From: Octadecabacter temperatus
GTDB taxonomy: Bacteria > Pseudomonadota > Alphaproteobacteria > Rhodobacterales > Rhodobacteraceae
Direction: 5' to 3'
Length of the DNA stretch: 64,000 nucleotides
Assembly (NCBI RefSeq): GCF_001187845.1
Contig: NZ_CP012160.1
Coordinates: 2,108,001-2,172,000, forward strand
The notes below the pieces were generated by a model, which did not search any database, was not told where the DNA came from, and saw nothing but the letters and a program-made list of their open reading frames with translations. Position 1 is the first letter of the stretch; every line of letters begins with the position of its first letter. A program made the translations under genes and the position numbers. Below, in pieces: positions 25,964 to 35,014 of this stretch.

Positions 25964-26207
25964 GCTGCGCGCTACCTTTAAGGGGGGAAGTTTGATTCTA
26001 AAAGTCCCTTTCGGCCCTCAATTGCATCAAACACTTACGAACACCCCAAAGAGGAAATCCGCCGAAAGCGCACCAAAGCCTTTCATTGCAGCGCCTGCAC
26101 GGCTAATGTTCGGCAAAGGCCTGCGATCGCGGGCCAATCAGATTGAGCAGACCAAGCCCAAAATGGGCATAGCGCCTTCAAAATAGGCGCAACATAGAGG
26201 GCGAAAA
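25964..26207. other. Spacer between tRNA-Ser and the SPOR gene
   Basis: Promoter region for both the tRNA (leftward) and the SPOR lipoprotein gene (rightward). No gene or clear motif was recognised; the ribosome site of the SPOR gene (GAGGG) is at its right end. Confidence 0.4.
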
Positions 26208-27116
26208 ATGGCACACCGCATTTCAGGCAAAGCACTGGCATCAAATAAGAAATTCACGGTGGCGCTTGCCGTCTCTTCGGTGCTGGCACTCAGTGCGTGC
26301 GACGAGAACGGCGAATTTGCATTCCCGACTATGGCGAACAACGCAAGTGCAGAGACAACCATTGCACCCACCCAAAGCGTGCAACTTGTTGAACGTGACG
26401 TCGAAGCCCCTGATGCTTTTCAGGTCACTGAGCCCGGTTTGTGGGACGGTCGCCCGTCGCTTGGTGGTGTTTGGGTTGCCCATCCAGACGTATCTGAGCC
26501 AGAGCGCGTTATTATTCGCAACCAAGCAAACGGCACGTTTGTAATCGGCGCATTGTTCCGCCGTGAGCGTGAAAACCCAGGCCCTGCCCTGCAGGTTTCC
26601 TCGGACGCGGCGTCAGCACTTGAAATGCTTGCTGGTGCGCCGACCGACTTGCAGGTCACCGCATTGCGCCGTGAAGAAGTCGCTGAAACGCCAGAAGCCA
26701 TGCCAACCGCTGACTTCGAGGCCCCGACAGACATCGCAGCCGTACCGATTGAAAGCACCCCGCTCGATGGCGAGGCAGCCGACCCAATCGCAGCGGCCGC
26801 CGCCGCGATCGAAACCGCCGCAGCAACGCCAGCGCCAGTTCCAACACCAAGCCCAGCAGCCGCACCAGCGGCGTCTTCAAGCTTGGAACGCCCTTTCATC
26901 CAGCTCGGTATTTTCTCAGTTGAAGACAACGCCCGTGGCACCGCTGATCGCATGCGTGGCAACGGGATCGTCCCAACTGTGCTAGAACAAACCAGCCAAG
27001 GACGCACCTTCTGGCGTGTCATTGTCGGCCCTGCGACATCTGAAACCGAGCGCGCCGAACTTTTGCGTCAGGTCAAAGCCCAAGGCTTTGAAGACGCATA
27101 TTTCGTCACCAACTAA
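26208..27116 (+). CDS. SPOR-domain lipoprotein
   Basis: A 302-residue envelope protein. The N-terminal signal carries a lipobox-like VLALSAC (Cys near residue 31), indicating lipid anchoring. A central Ala/Pro-rich linker (residues about 190-225) extends to a C-terminal SPOR domain: FIQLGIFSVEDNARGTADRMRGNG to GRTFWRVIVGPATSETERAELL. SPOR domains bind denuded glycan strands at division sites. Location directly before a D,D-carboxypeptidase gene supports a peptidoglycan role. Confidence 0.88.
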   Translation: MAHRISGKALASNKKFTVALAVSSVLALSACDENGEFAFPTMANNASAETTIAPTQSVQLVERDVEAPDAFQVTEPGLWDGRPSLGGVWVAHPDVSEPERVIIRNQANGTFVIGALFRRERENPGPALQVSSDAASALEMLAGAPTDLQVTALRREEVAETPEAMPTADFEAPTDIAAVPIESTPLDGEAADPIAAAAAAIETAAATPAPVPTPSPAAAPAASSSLERPFIQLGIFSVEDNARGTADRMRGNGIVPTVLEQTSQGRTFWRVIVGPATSETERAELLRQVKAQGFEDAYFVTN

Positions 27117-27134
27117 TTGCCACCAAGAGGCCCT

Positions 27135-28322
27135 ATGATCCGCCATCTCGCTACACTTGCATTGTTGATCACAAGCGCCGCACCGATCGCGGCGCAAACC
27201 TTCGACACCCGCGCCACGGCTGCCTATGTTTTGGACCATTCAACAGGCATCGTTCTGTTGGAAAAGAATGCAGACGACCCTTTGCCGCCTGCGTCCATGT
27301 CCAAGCTTATGACGCTTTATATGGCGTTTGAGGCGATCAACCCGTTGAATGGGCAAGACCCGATTGTCACGGTAGACGACATTCTACCCGTGTCCCAACA
27401 CTGCATGAACTACACCGGTTCAACGATGTTTCTGGACACCACGGACCGTGTGCGCGTCGAAGACCTGTTGCGCGGTGTGATCGTTCTATCAGGCAACGAT
27501 GCGTCCTGTGTTCTTGCCGAAGGCCTATCGCGCAGCGGGACCGAAGCCGGATTTGCTCAGCAGATGGCCGTGCGCGCGCGTGAACTTGGCATGATGAATT
27601 CTAGCTTCGCAAATTCCAACGGCTGGCCCGCAGCTGGCCAACGCATGTCGATGCGCGATCTTGGAATCTTGGCGGATCGGCTAATCACAGACTACCCAAC
27701 GTTCTACCCGCTCTTTTCCGAGCAATCGTTCGACTATGACGGTGAGCACCCTGCCAACACCCAAAATCGCAACCCATTGCTCGCTCTTGGCATTGGCGCA
27801 GATGGTTTAAAAACGGGCCATACGTCTGAGGCTGGCTACGGCCTCGTGGGATCCGCCAAACAAGGCGACCGCCGCGTCATCTTTGTCATTACGGGTCTCG
27901 AAACCGCCCAAGCTCGCGCCGAAGAAGCTGAACGCATCGTAAACTGGGCATTCCGTCAATTCGCACAGCGCGATATTGCCCGCGGCGGCACACGTATCGC
28001 CCAAGCCGAAGTCTGGATGGGCGACGTGCCCCATGTCGGCCTGATGCTTGAAGAAGATCTTTCTTTGTTGGTTCCAACAGCTGGCGGTGCTGAGATTGAC
28101 GCAGAAGTCATTTTCAACGGCCCGATCCAAGCGCCCGTCACCCAAGGGGATGCCATTGCCGAACTGGTGATCCGCCTTGAAAACTTGCCCGAAACCCGCG
28201 TCCCGCTCGTTGCGGATACAACAATCGCGGCTGGTGGGTTCAGCACACGTTTGCGCACTGCTGCGGATGTATTGGTTGAACGTGTCAGAACGCCTGACGA
28301 CGTTGTAGTTGAGGCTGAATAA
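27135..28322 (+). CDS. D-alanyl-D-alanine carboxypeptidase (peptidase S11)
   Basis: A 395-residue penicillin-binding protein that trims terminal D-Ala from peptidoglycan stem peptides. A signal peptide is cleaved after IAAQ. The three active-site motifs are present: Ser-x2-Lys in PPASMSKLMTLY (near residue 55), the Ser-Gly-Asn triad in VLSGNDAS (near 117) and Lys-Thr-Gly in GLKTGHTSEAGYG (near 230). A C-terminal beta domain (VPLVADTTIAAGG) follows. The start is taken at MIRHLATL after AAGAGG. It is in tandem with the SPOR gene. Confidence 0.93.
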   Translation: MIRHLATLALLITSAAPIAAQTFDTRATAAYVLDHSTGIVLLEKNADDPLPPASMSKLMTLYMAFEAINPLNGQDPIVTVDDILPVSQHCMNYTGSTMFLDTTDRVRVEDLLRGVIVLSGNDASCVLAEGLSRSGTEAGFAQQMAVRARELGMMNSSFANSNGWPAAGQRMSMRDLGILADRLITDYPTFYPLFSEQSFDYDGEHPANTQNRNPLLALGIGADGLKTGHTSEAGYGLVGSAKQGDRRVIFVITGLETAQARAEEAERIVNWAFRQFAQRDIARGGTRIAQAEVWMGDVPHVGLMLEEDLSLLVPTAGGAEIDAEVIFNGPIQAPVTQGDAIAELVIRLENLPETRVPLVADTTIAAGGFSTRLRTAADVLVERVRTPDDVVVEAE

Positions 28323-28324
28323 AC

Positions 28325-28966
28325 GTGGCAGATCACGCGCATGACGGCACCCTGCAAGGGTTGTTCATCTCCTTTGAGGGGATCGACGGGTCCGGTAAAT
28401 CCACTCAAACCAAACTTCTTCAAGACCGCATCCCTGATGCGATTTTAACCCGCGAACCGGGCGGCAGCGCTGGGGCGGAAGAAATTCGCGCGCTGCTGTT
28501 GACTGGCGATACTGAACGTTGGTCTGCGGAAACCGAAATCCTACTGTTTACGGCCGCACGCCGCGACCATTTGGAAAAGACGATCCAGCCCGCGCTTGCC
28601 GCCGGAAAAACCGTCATTTGTGACCGCTTCGCCGACAGCACCCGTGTCTACCAAGGTGCAACACGCGGTGACCTGCGTGGCACGGTTGATACGTTGCACA
28701 ATGTCATGATCGGGCGGGAACCTGATTTGACATTCATTATCGATATGGACCCATCCATCGCGCTTGCACGTGGACTTGCGCGGGGTTCTGGCGAAGATCG
28801 CTTTGAAGACATGGGGCTCGCGTTTCAGGAAACTCTGCGCCACGGGTTCCTTGCGCTCGCCAAAGCCCACCCCAAGCGCTGCGTGCTGATTGACGGCAAT
28901 CGCGATCCTGTTGCTGTTGCCGCAGAAATTGCTGTGCATGTGGCTGACCGCGCGACGGCCAACTGA
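28325..28966 (+). CDS. tmk: Thymidylate kinase
   Basis: A 213-residue dTMP kinase (dTMP + ATP to dTDP). The P-loop is FEGIDGSGKSTQTKLL (near residues 18-33), the substrate/LID-type motif LTREPGGSAGAEEIR follows, and the DR(F/Y) motif is in VICDRFADSTRVYQG. The start is GTG 2 bp after the carboxypeptidase stop. The stop overlaps the next start by one base, so tmk and holB are translationally coupled, a conserved bacterial pairing. Confidence 0.95.
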   Translation: MADHAHDGTLQGLFISFEGIDGSGKSTQTKLLQDRIPDAILTREPGGSAGAEEIRALLLTGDTERWSAETEILLFTAARRDHLEKTIQPALAAGKTVICDRFADSTRVYQGATRGDLRGTVDTLHNVMIGREPDLTFIIDMDPSIALARGLARGSGEDRFEDMGLAFQETLRHGFLALAKAHPKRCVLIDGNRDPVAVAAEIAVHVADRATAN

Positions 28967-30093
28967 TGGCCACCGCCCCCGAAGACCGCCCCCTCCCCGA
29001 CCAGATCGAAGGCGCACCGCATCCGTCTGAAACCGTTGATCTATTCGGCCAATCCCGCGCCGAGACGGATTTTCTAGATGCCTTTGCATCTGGCCGTCTC
29101 CATTCCGGCTGGCTAATCACAGGTCCACAAGGTGTCGGCAAAGCCACGCTCGCATGGCGCATGGCCGCGTTTCTGCTGTCCCAACCCCTTGTTGCCGAAG
29201 ATGATATGTTCGGCGCGCCGCCTCCACCGACAAGCCTAATGCTGGACGACGAACACCCTGATATGCGTTTGATCCGTTCCGGCGCGCACCCGCGTTTGTT
29301 TGTGCTGCGTCGCGCGTGGGATGACAAAAAGGACAAGCTCAAGTCCGTCATCACAGTGGATGAAGTGCGTAAGCTCAAGAACTTCTTTGGCATGTCCGCA
29401 ACAGATGGTGGGCGTCGCGTGGTCATCGTCGACCCAGCGGACGAAATGAACGTCAACGCCGCCAACGCGATCCTTAAACTGCTGGAAGAACCGCCCGCTG
29501 ATGCCGTGATCCTGATGCTCTCGCACCAACCATCGCGCCTATTGCCAACAATTCGGTCGCGGTGCCGCGAATTGCGCTGCGGTCTGCTTGGCACGGATGA
29601 TGTGACAGCGGCCCTTGCCGCCGCTGGAATTGAAACGGACGCGGGCGAAGCCCTGACCGCACTTTCCGGTGGATCCGTGGGCGAAGCAATCCGTCTGACC
29701 AACCTAGACGGCCTAACTGTGTATTCCGAATTGGTAAGCCTATTTAACGGCTTGCCAAGGTTTGATCGCCAGCGCGGCGCGAAGCTTGCAGATAGTTGCA
29801 CGGGCAAAGCAGGTGCCACGCGGTTCGCTTTGGTTCTCGACCTTATCGATAAATTCCTTGCCCGCACCGCGCGTGCTGGCATCCAAGGTCCGCCCCAAAC
29901 CCAAGCCGCACAAGGCGAAGCGGCGCTTTTGGCAAAGCTATCCCCACATGATGCAGCCGCACGGCGGTGGGCGGCATTGGCCCAAGACGTGTCCGAGCGC
30001 ACCCGCCATGGTAAGGCCGTCAATCTTGACCCTGCCGCCCTCATCCTTGATACGCTATTTAAGATCGAAAAGGCCGCGCAGGACGTGACCTAA
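28966..30093 (+). CDS. holB: DNA polymerase III subunit delta'
   Basis: A 375-residue clamp-loader subunit with AAA+ fold. The P-loop GPQGVGKATLAWRMA (near residues 52-66) has Ala where an ATPase would have Thr/Ser, as expected for delta', which does not need ATP hydrolysis. The SRC arginine-finger motif is in TIRSRCRELRC (near 187-197), the element that triggers hydrolysis in the neighbouring tau/gamma subunit. The long N-terminal leader (QIEGAPHPSETVDLFGQ) is alphaproteobacterial in style. It follows tmk and precedes tatD. Confidence 0.93.
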   Translation: MATAPEDRPLPDQIEGAPHPSETVDLFGQSRAETDFLDAFASGRLHSGWLITGPQGVGKATLAWRMAAFLLSQPLVAEDDMFGAPPPPTSLMLDDEHPDMRLIRSGAHPRLFVLRRAWDDKKDKLKSVITVDEVRKLKNFFGMSATDGGRRVVIVDPADEMNVNAANAILKLLEEPPADAVILMLSHQPSRLLPTIRSRCRELRCGLLGTDDVTAALAAAGIETDAGEALTALSGGSVGEAIRLTNLDGLTVYSELVSLFNGLPRFDRQRGAKLADSCTGKAGATRFALVLDLIDKFLARTARAGIQGPPQTQAAQGEAALLAKLSPHDAAARRWAALAQDVSERTRHGKAVNLDPAALILDTLFKIEKAAQDVT

Positions 30094-30104
30094 GTGAGGA
30101 TCAC

Positions 30105-30902
30105 ATGAGCACGCCACAAATCGTAGACAGCCACTGCCACCTCGACTTTCCGGATTTCGATGAAGAACGCGCTGAAGTCATCCAGCGCGCGGTAGATGCT
30201 GGCGTATCTCGCATGGTCACGATCTGCACGCGCTTGCGCCTCGAACCGCAGGTCCGCGCCATCGCCGAAACCTATGATCCCGTATTTTACGCGGCAGGCA
30301 CCCACCCGATGAGCGCGGCTGAAGAACCCCTAGCGACTGTCGACGAACTGATCGCCCTGACCCAGCATCCAAAAATGGTTGGCATTGGCGAAAGCGGGTT
30401 GGATTACCACTACACCGCGGAGACAGCCGAGATTCAAAAACAATCCCTGCGCGTTCACGTAAAAGCAGCCCAAGAAACAGGGCTGCCGTTGATCATCCAC
30501 AATCGTGCATCAGACGACGATATGGCCGAAATTCTAGGAACAGCGCACAAAGAGAAAGAGTTCAAATGTGTAATGCATTGCTTCTCTAGCAGTGCAGAGC
30601 TGGCCCGCACTGCACTTGATCACGGGTTCTACCTGTCCATGTCTGGCATCGCCGCCTTCCCGAAGTCTCAGGACCTACGCGATATATTCGCCTCTGCCCC
30701 GGTTGACCGCGTGCTTGTGGAAACAGACAGTCCCTACCTCGCGCCTCCGCCCCATCGCGGACGCCGCAATGAACCCGCCTACACCGCACACACCGCCAAA
30801 GTCGGGGCTGAAGTGTTCGGCCTCAGCTATGAAGACTTCGCCGCGCAAACCACCGCCAATTTCGAACGCCTTTTCGACAAAGCCGCAGGTTGGGCGCCAT
30901 GA
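30105..30902 (+). CDS. TatD-family metal-dependent DNase
   Basis: A 265-residue TatD-like hydrolase. Metal-binding motifs are DSHCHLDFPDF at the N-terminus (residues 7-17), the Glu in GIGESGLDYHY, the His of LIIHNRASD and VMHCFS, and the final Asp in VLVETDSPYLAPPPHRG. Members are 3'-5' exonucleases involved in DNA repair. Length and motifs are standard. The stop overlaps the next gene as ATGA. Confidence 0.93.
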   Translation: MSTPQIVDSHCHLDFPDFDEERAEVIQRAVDAGVSRMVTICTRLRLEPQVRAIAETYDPVFYAAGTHPMSAAEEPLATVDELIALTQHPKMVGIGESGLDYHYTAETAEIQKQSLRVHVKAAQETGLPLIIHNRASDDDMAEILGTAHKEKEFKCVMHCFSSSAELARTALDHGFYLSMSGIAAFPKSQDLRDIFASAPVDRVLVETDSPYLAPPPHRGRRNEPAYTAHTAKVGAEVFGLSYEDFAAQTTANFERLFDKAAGWAP

Positions 30903-31693
30903 CAACAACCCTACGCATCCTTGGTTGCGGCTCATCTGGTGGCGTTCCACGTATTGGCGGGCATTGGGGCGATTGCGACCCAATCAACCCGAAAAACATC
31001 CGCAAACGGTGTTCGCTCCTCGTGACACGCACCTCGCCGAACGGTGTCACCCGTGTTCTGATCGACACCTCCCCAGACATGCGTCAGCAGTTGCTGGATG
31101 CGCAAGTGGGTGAGCTGGATGCGTTGATCTACACCCACGCCCACGCCGACCATGTTCATGGCCTTGATGACATTCGCATGGTCGTCTTCAATATGCGTCA
31201 ACGCCTTCAGGTTTGGGCGGATGGCGACACCGGAAACCAACTTCTTGCGCGCTTTGGGTATGCCTTTGTGCAACCCAAAGGATCTAGCTACCCGCCGATC
31301 TGTGACCTAAACACAATTGACGGGGATGTAACGATTGATGGCGCTGGTGGCCCAATCACCCTGTCCCCATTTGAAGTCGAACACGGCAGCATCGACGCCC
31401 TTGGCTTTCGCATCGGCGACGCCGCTTATCTGCCCGATGTCTCCGACATTCCTGATGATGTCTGGCCAATGCTTGAGAACTTAGACCTTTGGATCGTTGA
31501 TGCCCTGCGTCGTGACCCGCACCCGACCCACGCCCACCTTGCCAAAACACTTGAGTGGATCGAACGCGTACAGCCCAAACGCGCAGTGCTGACCAACATG
31601 CACATTGATCTGGACTATGAGACCTTGAACGCGGAAACCGCTGACAACATCCAACCTGCCTTCGACGGGCTGGAACTGACACTTGATACCTAA
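30899..31693 (+). CDS. Metallo-beta-lactamase-fold phosphodiesterase, PhnP-like
   Basis: A 264-residue MBL-fold hydrolase. The zinc motif THAHADHVHGLDDIR (about residues 79-93) is intact. N-terminal LGCGSSGGVPRIGGHWGDCD and the Cys-bearing CSLLV segment match the cyclic-phosphate phosphodiesterase (PhnP-type) family. C-terminal LTNMHIDLDYETL carries the last His ligand. The start is placed at the ATG overlapping the tatD stop. Its substrate in bacteria without a phn operon is unknown. Confidence 0.9.
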   Translation: MTTTLRILGCGSSGGVPRIGGHWGDCDPINPKNIRKRCSLLVTRTSPNGVTRVLIDTSPDMRQQLLDAQVGELDALIYTHAHADHVHGLDDIRMVVFNMRQRLQVWADGDTGNQLLARFGYAFVQPKGSSYPPICDLNTIDGDVTIDGAGGPITLSPFEVEHGSIDALGFRIGDAAYLPDVSDIPDDVWPMLENLDLWIVDALRRDPHPTHAHLAKTLEWIERVQPKRAVLTNMHIDLDYETLNAETADNIQPAFDGLELTLDT

Positions 31694-31755
31694 CACGTCC
31701 GTACTCTTAATGCTGGCATCAAAGGCGCGGGCCAACCACGACGGACACAAGCACG

Positions 31756-32685
31756 ATGTTTGACATTCTGACCATCGTTCTTCCCGTCTTCATCGTGATG
31801 TCATTCGGGTATTTGGCCGTTTGGCGCGGGTTATTCTCTGAAAAACACACTGACGGACTTATGGCGTTCGCACAAAACTTCGCCATTCCTTGCCTCTTGT
31901 TTAGCGCGATATCAACGATCGACCTCGGTCAGAATTTCAATATCCCACTGTTGACTAGTTTCTATACAGGAGTGGTGAGCGCGTTTATCATCGGACTGTT
32001 AGGCGCGCGCTTCATTTTTGGCCGGCCTTGGGACGATTCCGTTGCGATCGCGTTTTGTTGCTATTTTTCGAATACTTTGCTTCTCGGCTTACCGATTACA
32101 GAACGGGCCTATGGTCCTGACGCGCTTCTCGGGAACTACACAATCATCACCATTCACGCCCCGTTTGGTTACATGCTTGGGATCATCTCGATGGAGCTGG
32201 CGCGCGCTCAAGGGACACCCTTGCGCACTTTACCACGCAAAGTGGTAACGGCGATGTTTTCCAATGCTTTGGTGCTGTCCATCGCGCTTGGGTTTATTGT
32301 CAATCTTGGCCAAATCCCAATCCCAGCGGTGCTAACCGATGCCATCGACCTAATGGGACGCGCCGCCCTACCCGCTGCATTGTTCGCCCTTGGTGGTATT
32401 CTGTTTCAGTATCGACCCGAAGGCGACATGCGAACGGTTTTGTTTGTCTGTACCGTCTCGCTTGGGTTTCACCCGCTGATCGTCTGGATGATGGGCAACA
32501 TGACCGGTGTGTCCACTGACGCTTTCCGCTCCGCCGTCATTACAGCCTCTGTAGCACCAGGCATCAACGCCTATGTCTTTGCAAACATGTACGGAACCGC
32601 GAAACGTGTGGCGGCAACAGCCGTCTTGGTGGCAACGGTTGCTTCAATCGTAACAACCGCCCTTTGGCTATCAGTACTGCCATAA
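31756..32685 (+). CDS. AEC-family transporter (auxin efflux carrier type)
   Basis: A 309-residue inner-membrane permease with about ten hydrophobic segments in the five-plus-five arrangement of the AEC/bile-acid-like superfamily. The broken-helix signature LLFSAIST at residues 42-49 and C-terminal ITASVAPGINAYVFANMYG are characteristic. Bacterial members carry malate, malonate or other organic acids. It appears monocistronic, with a hairpin after its end at 32699. Confidence 0.88.
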   Translation: MFDILTIVLPVFIVMSFGYLAVWRGLFSEKHTDGLMAFAQNFAIPCLLFSAISTIDLGQNFNIPLLTSFYTGVVSAFIIGLLGARFIFGRPWDDSVAIAFCCYFSNTLLLGLPITERAYGPDALLGNYTIITIHAPFGYMLGIISMELARAQGTPLRTLPRKVVTAMFSNALVLSIALGFIVNLGQIPIPAVLTDAIDLMGRAALPAALFALGGILFQYRPEGDMRTVLFVCTVSLGFHPLIVWMMGNMTGVSTDAFRSAVITASVAPGINAYVFANMYGTAKRVAATAVLVATVASIVTTALWLSVLP

Positions 32686-32698
32686 GGCGTGCCGATTG

Positions 32699-32716
32699 GC
32701 CCGAACTCATTCGGGC
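32699..32716 (+). terminator. Hairpin after the AEC gene
   Basis: Arms GCCCGAA and TTCGGGC (7 bp) with a 4-nt loop, 13 bp after the stop. There is only a short T-rich stretch downstream, so it is a weak or Rho-assisted terminator candidate. Confidence 0.5.
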
Positions 32717-32809
32717 GACGTTTGTCAAATATTTGTTAGGTTCTGCGCAGCGCATCGATGATGGGTACTGTGTTTTCAGAACTTAAACGTTTCCCATCTG
32801 GGAACCGCT

Positions 32810-32896
32810 TGGTGCGGTCGGGGGGACTCGAACCCCCACGAGTGTTACCTCACAGCGACCTCAACGCTGCGCGTCTACCAATTCCGCCACGACCGC
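32810..32896 (-). tRNA. tRNA-Leu (anticodon GAG)
   Basis: Reverse strand, 87 nt with encoded CCA. The acceptor stem GCGGTCG pairs perfectly with CGACCGC, with discriminator A. The D arm is TGGCGGAATTGGTAGACGCG. The anticodon stem CAGCG/CGCTG closes the loop TTGAGGT (anticodon GAG). A long variable arm and the T arm GGGGTTCGAGTCCCC complete a class II leucine tRNA. Confidence 0.95.
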
Positions 32897-32958
32897 AGGT
32901 CTTGAAGCGTGAGAGGCATTTAGCGGCGGATCGCCCCCACCTCAAGCGCAAAATGCGA

Positions 32959-33468
32959 CTACGATGTCGAAACCTGCACACCAGCTAGACGTGCCTTTAT
33001 CCGTTCGCCAAATACAATGGCCAAAATAACGACGCTGCCAACTGCAATCACGATAAACCCCAACTCATCCTGCCCGTTAAAAACCGCCTCATTGATACGA
33101 CGATCGGGGAGGAAATTGGCTAGACCCGCGATCATCAACCCAGTCCAATATAAGGATCGAAACGTTGCGCGGTGCGCTGGGATGTTCTTTGCACGCGCGA
33201 AACTAATCCCACGCCAAAGCGACCACAGCGCCAAAATCGCAAGACCATGCAAAGGGCTGAACGGGCCGATGATCGCAAAGGAATAGATGAAGAACGAAGA
33301 CAACGTCGCCCCCACCATCGCGACAACCCACAAATACCCGACAACTTTATGCACCATGTCGCCGCGCTTGCGATAAAGCGGAAACGGCCCAAGCACGATA
33401 GCAAACATCGCTGACGCAGCGTGGATTTGGATCGGTAACGGGGCAGAAAGCAATGGTTCAAGCGACAT
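32959..33468 (-). CDS. DUF2306-type membrane protein
   Basis: A 169-residue membrane protein with about four to five hydrophobic helices. HAASAMFAIVLGPFPLYRKRGDMVHKVVGYLWVVAM near the N-terminus contains the paired His residues typical of this DUF2306/cytochrome-b-like family. FRSLYWTGLMIAGLANFLPDR follows. The function of the family is not known. It is divergent from the LytTR regulator gene with about 100 bp between starts, so that regulator may control it. Confidence 0.82.
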   Translation of the reverse strand: MSLEPLLSAPLPIQIHAASAMFAIVLGPFPLYRKRGDMVHKVVGYLWVVAMVGATLSSFFIYSFAIIGPFSPLHGLAILALWSLWRGISFARAKNIPAHRATFRSLYWTGLMIAGLANFLPDRRINEAVFNGQDELGFIVIAVGSVVILAIVFGERIKARLAGVQVSTS

Positions 33469-33569
33469 GTTAGTACCTTTCGGTTTGGCAGTTTCGTTGT
33501 GATTGCCTATGTCTTATCCAAACAGCACCACGACCCAACGCCGATTGGCCCGAACGGAGGCTCAACTAC

Positions 33570-34340
33570 GTGAACGACACCGCATCGCAGTCCGCGCTTC
33601 GTGAATGGCGGGGCCATATGGCCCAACCTGCAAGGCTCGCGGGGCTTTTGGGTGCTTCGGTCGTCTTGACGTTGATGGGGCCTTTCAACACTTCAGAAGT
33701 CATGCGCGTTGCTCCACGCTTGGCCTATTGGGCCGCAGTTGTGTTCAGCTGCTATACAATCGGGTATTTCGCCAATCAGATTGGCGGTCATCTGGCAGGG
33801 CCAAGGGCAGGCTTTGCCAAACGGTTGATATTTTGCGGCGGACTAACGGCATTGGGTGTGTTGGCTGCGGTCTACGTTCTGACAGGTCTTGCCATCGGCT
33901 ATTGGGCGGTTGGGCGCGACTTGTTGCTACTTTCGGCAAACGTCATCGCGATTTCATCGATAATTACCGCTGTGTTCTTACTTATCGACGATTCTGAAAC
34001 GGCACCCGAATCCGCCGCCCTGCCCGTGATCCTTGATCGTTTGCCATTTGATAAGCGCGGCGCACTCGTATCGCTTTCAGTGGAAGACCATTACGTCCGC
34101 ATCCGCACCACCAATGGCGAAGATATGGTTTTGCTCCGCTTAGCCGACGCGATGCGTGAAGTGGGCGACACCACCGGATTGCAGGTTCATCGCTCTCATT
34201 GGATCGCGTTGGATCAGGTCACTGCCGCAGCCCGTAAAGGCGACGGTGCGATCCTAAGCATGGCCAGCGGCCCCGACATTCCTGTCAGCCGCGCCAATAT
34301 TTCCAGTATCAAGGAGGCGGGGTTGTTACCCCGAACCTGA
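33570..34340 (+). CDS. LytTR-domain regulator with membrane N-terminus
   Basis: A 256-residue protein. Four hydrophobic helices fill about residues 25-140. A C-terminal LytTR DNA-binding domain (about residues 160-250) reads VSLSVEDHYVRIRTTNGEDMVLLRLADAM to VHRSHWIALDQVTA. There is no receiver or kinase, so it is a one-component membrane-bound regulator. The start is GTG. Its stop abuts lipB directly. Likely targets are itself and the divergent DUF2306 gene, judged by location only. Confidence 0.87.
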   Translation: MNDTASQSALREWRGHMAQPARLAGLLGASVVLTLMGPFNTSEVMRVAPRLAYWAAVVFSCYTIGYFANQIGGHLAGPRAGFAKRLIFCGGLTALGVLAAVYVLTGLAIGYWAVGRDLLLLSANVIAISSIITAVFLLIDDSETAPESAALPVILDRLPFDKRGALVSLSVEDHYVRIRTTNGEDMVLLRLADAMREVGDTTGLQVHRSHWIALDQVTAAARKGDGAILSMASGPDIPVSRANISSIKEAGLLPRT

Positions 34341-35009
34341 ATGGTTGAATGGATCACCACAGACGGGCTTACAGATTACGCGCAGGCCGAGGCTTTCATG
34401 GAAGATCGCGCCCATGCAATTCATCGCGGCGAGGCGGATGAATGCATCTGGCTGCTCGAACATCCGCCCCTTTACACCGCCGGAACATCCGCGAAACCCG
34501 CCGATCTGGTGGACCCTGACCGCTTTCCTGTTCACACGACCAAACGTGGAGGGCAATATACCTACCACGGTCCGGGTCAGCGCATCGCCTATGTCATGCT
34601 CGACGTGGGCAAGCGCGGCCACGATGTGCGCCGTTTTGTGCAGGACCTCGAAAACTGGGTGATCGCAACGCTGGCGGAGTTTAACGTGAAGGGCGAAATC
34701 CGCGACGGGCGTGTTGGCGTTTGGGTGCAACGTGATGACGAACCGCTGAACGCACTCGGCCAACCTGCCGAAGATAAGATTGCAGCCCTTGGCATTCGCC
34801 TGCGCAAATGGGTCAGCTTTCACGGGCTCAGCATCAATGTCGAACCCGACCTCAAGCATTTCAATGGCATTGTTCCGTGCGGCATCACCGAACATGGCGT
34901 CACATCCCTTGTGGACCTCGGTCTGCCCGTCACAATGGATGACGTCGACGTTGCGTTACGCAAAACGTTTGACAGCAGCGTAACACCCTACACCCCAGAG
35001 ACAGGATAG
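34341..35009 (+). CDS. lipB: Octanoyl-ACP:protein octanoyltransferase
   Basis: A 222-residue LipB, the first enzyme of lipoate synthesis; it moves octanoate from ACP to lipoyl domains. The conserved [19 protein letters not shown] lies near residues 71-89. The catalytic Lys is in [19 protein letters not shown] and the thioester-forming Cys in [15 protein letters not shown] (near residue 178). The start directly follows the stop of the LytTR gene. Confidence 0.95.
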   Translation: MVEWITTDGLTDYAQAEAFMEDRAHAIHRGEADECIWLLEHPPLYTAGTSAKPADLVDPDRFPVHTTKRGGQYTYHGPGQRIAYVMLDVGKRGHDVRRFVQDLENWVIATLAEFNVKGEIRDGRVGVWVQRDDEPLNALGQPAEDKIAALGIRLRKWVSFHGLSINVEPDLKHFNGIVPCGITEHGVTSLVDLGLPVTMDDVDVALRKTFDSSVTPYTPETG

Positions 35010-35014
35010 CCCGC

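Noticed and set aside
26420..27022. 200-codon frame antisense to the SPOR lipoprotein gene
   Set aside because: Explained by the Ala/Pro-rich linker codons on the other strand; no start signal or family.
28737..30044. 435-codon frame antisense to holB
   Set aside because: Mirror of a well-supported holB/tmk coding region; Arg/Ser/Ala-rich translation typical of antisense frames in high-GC genes.
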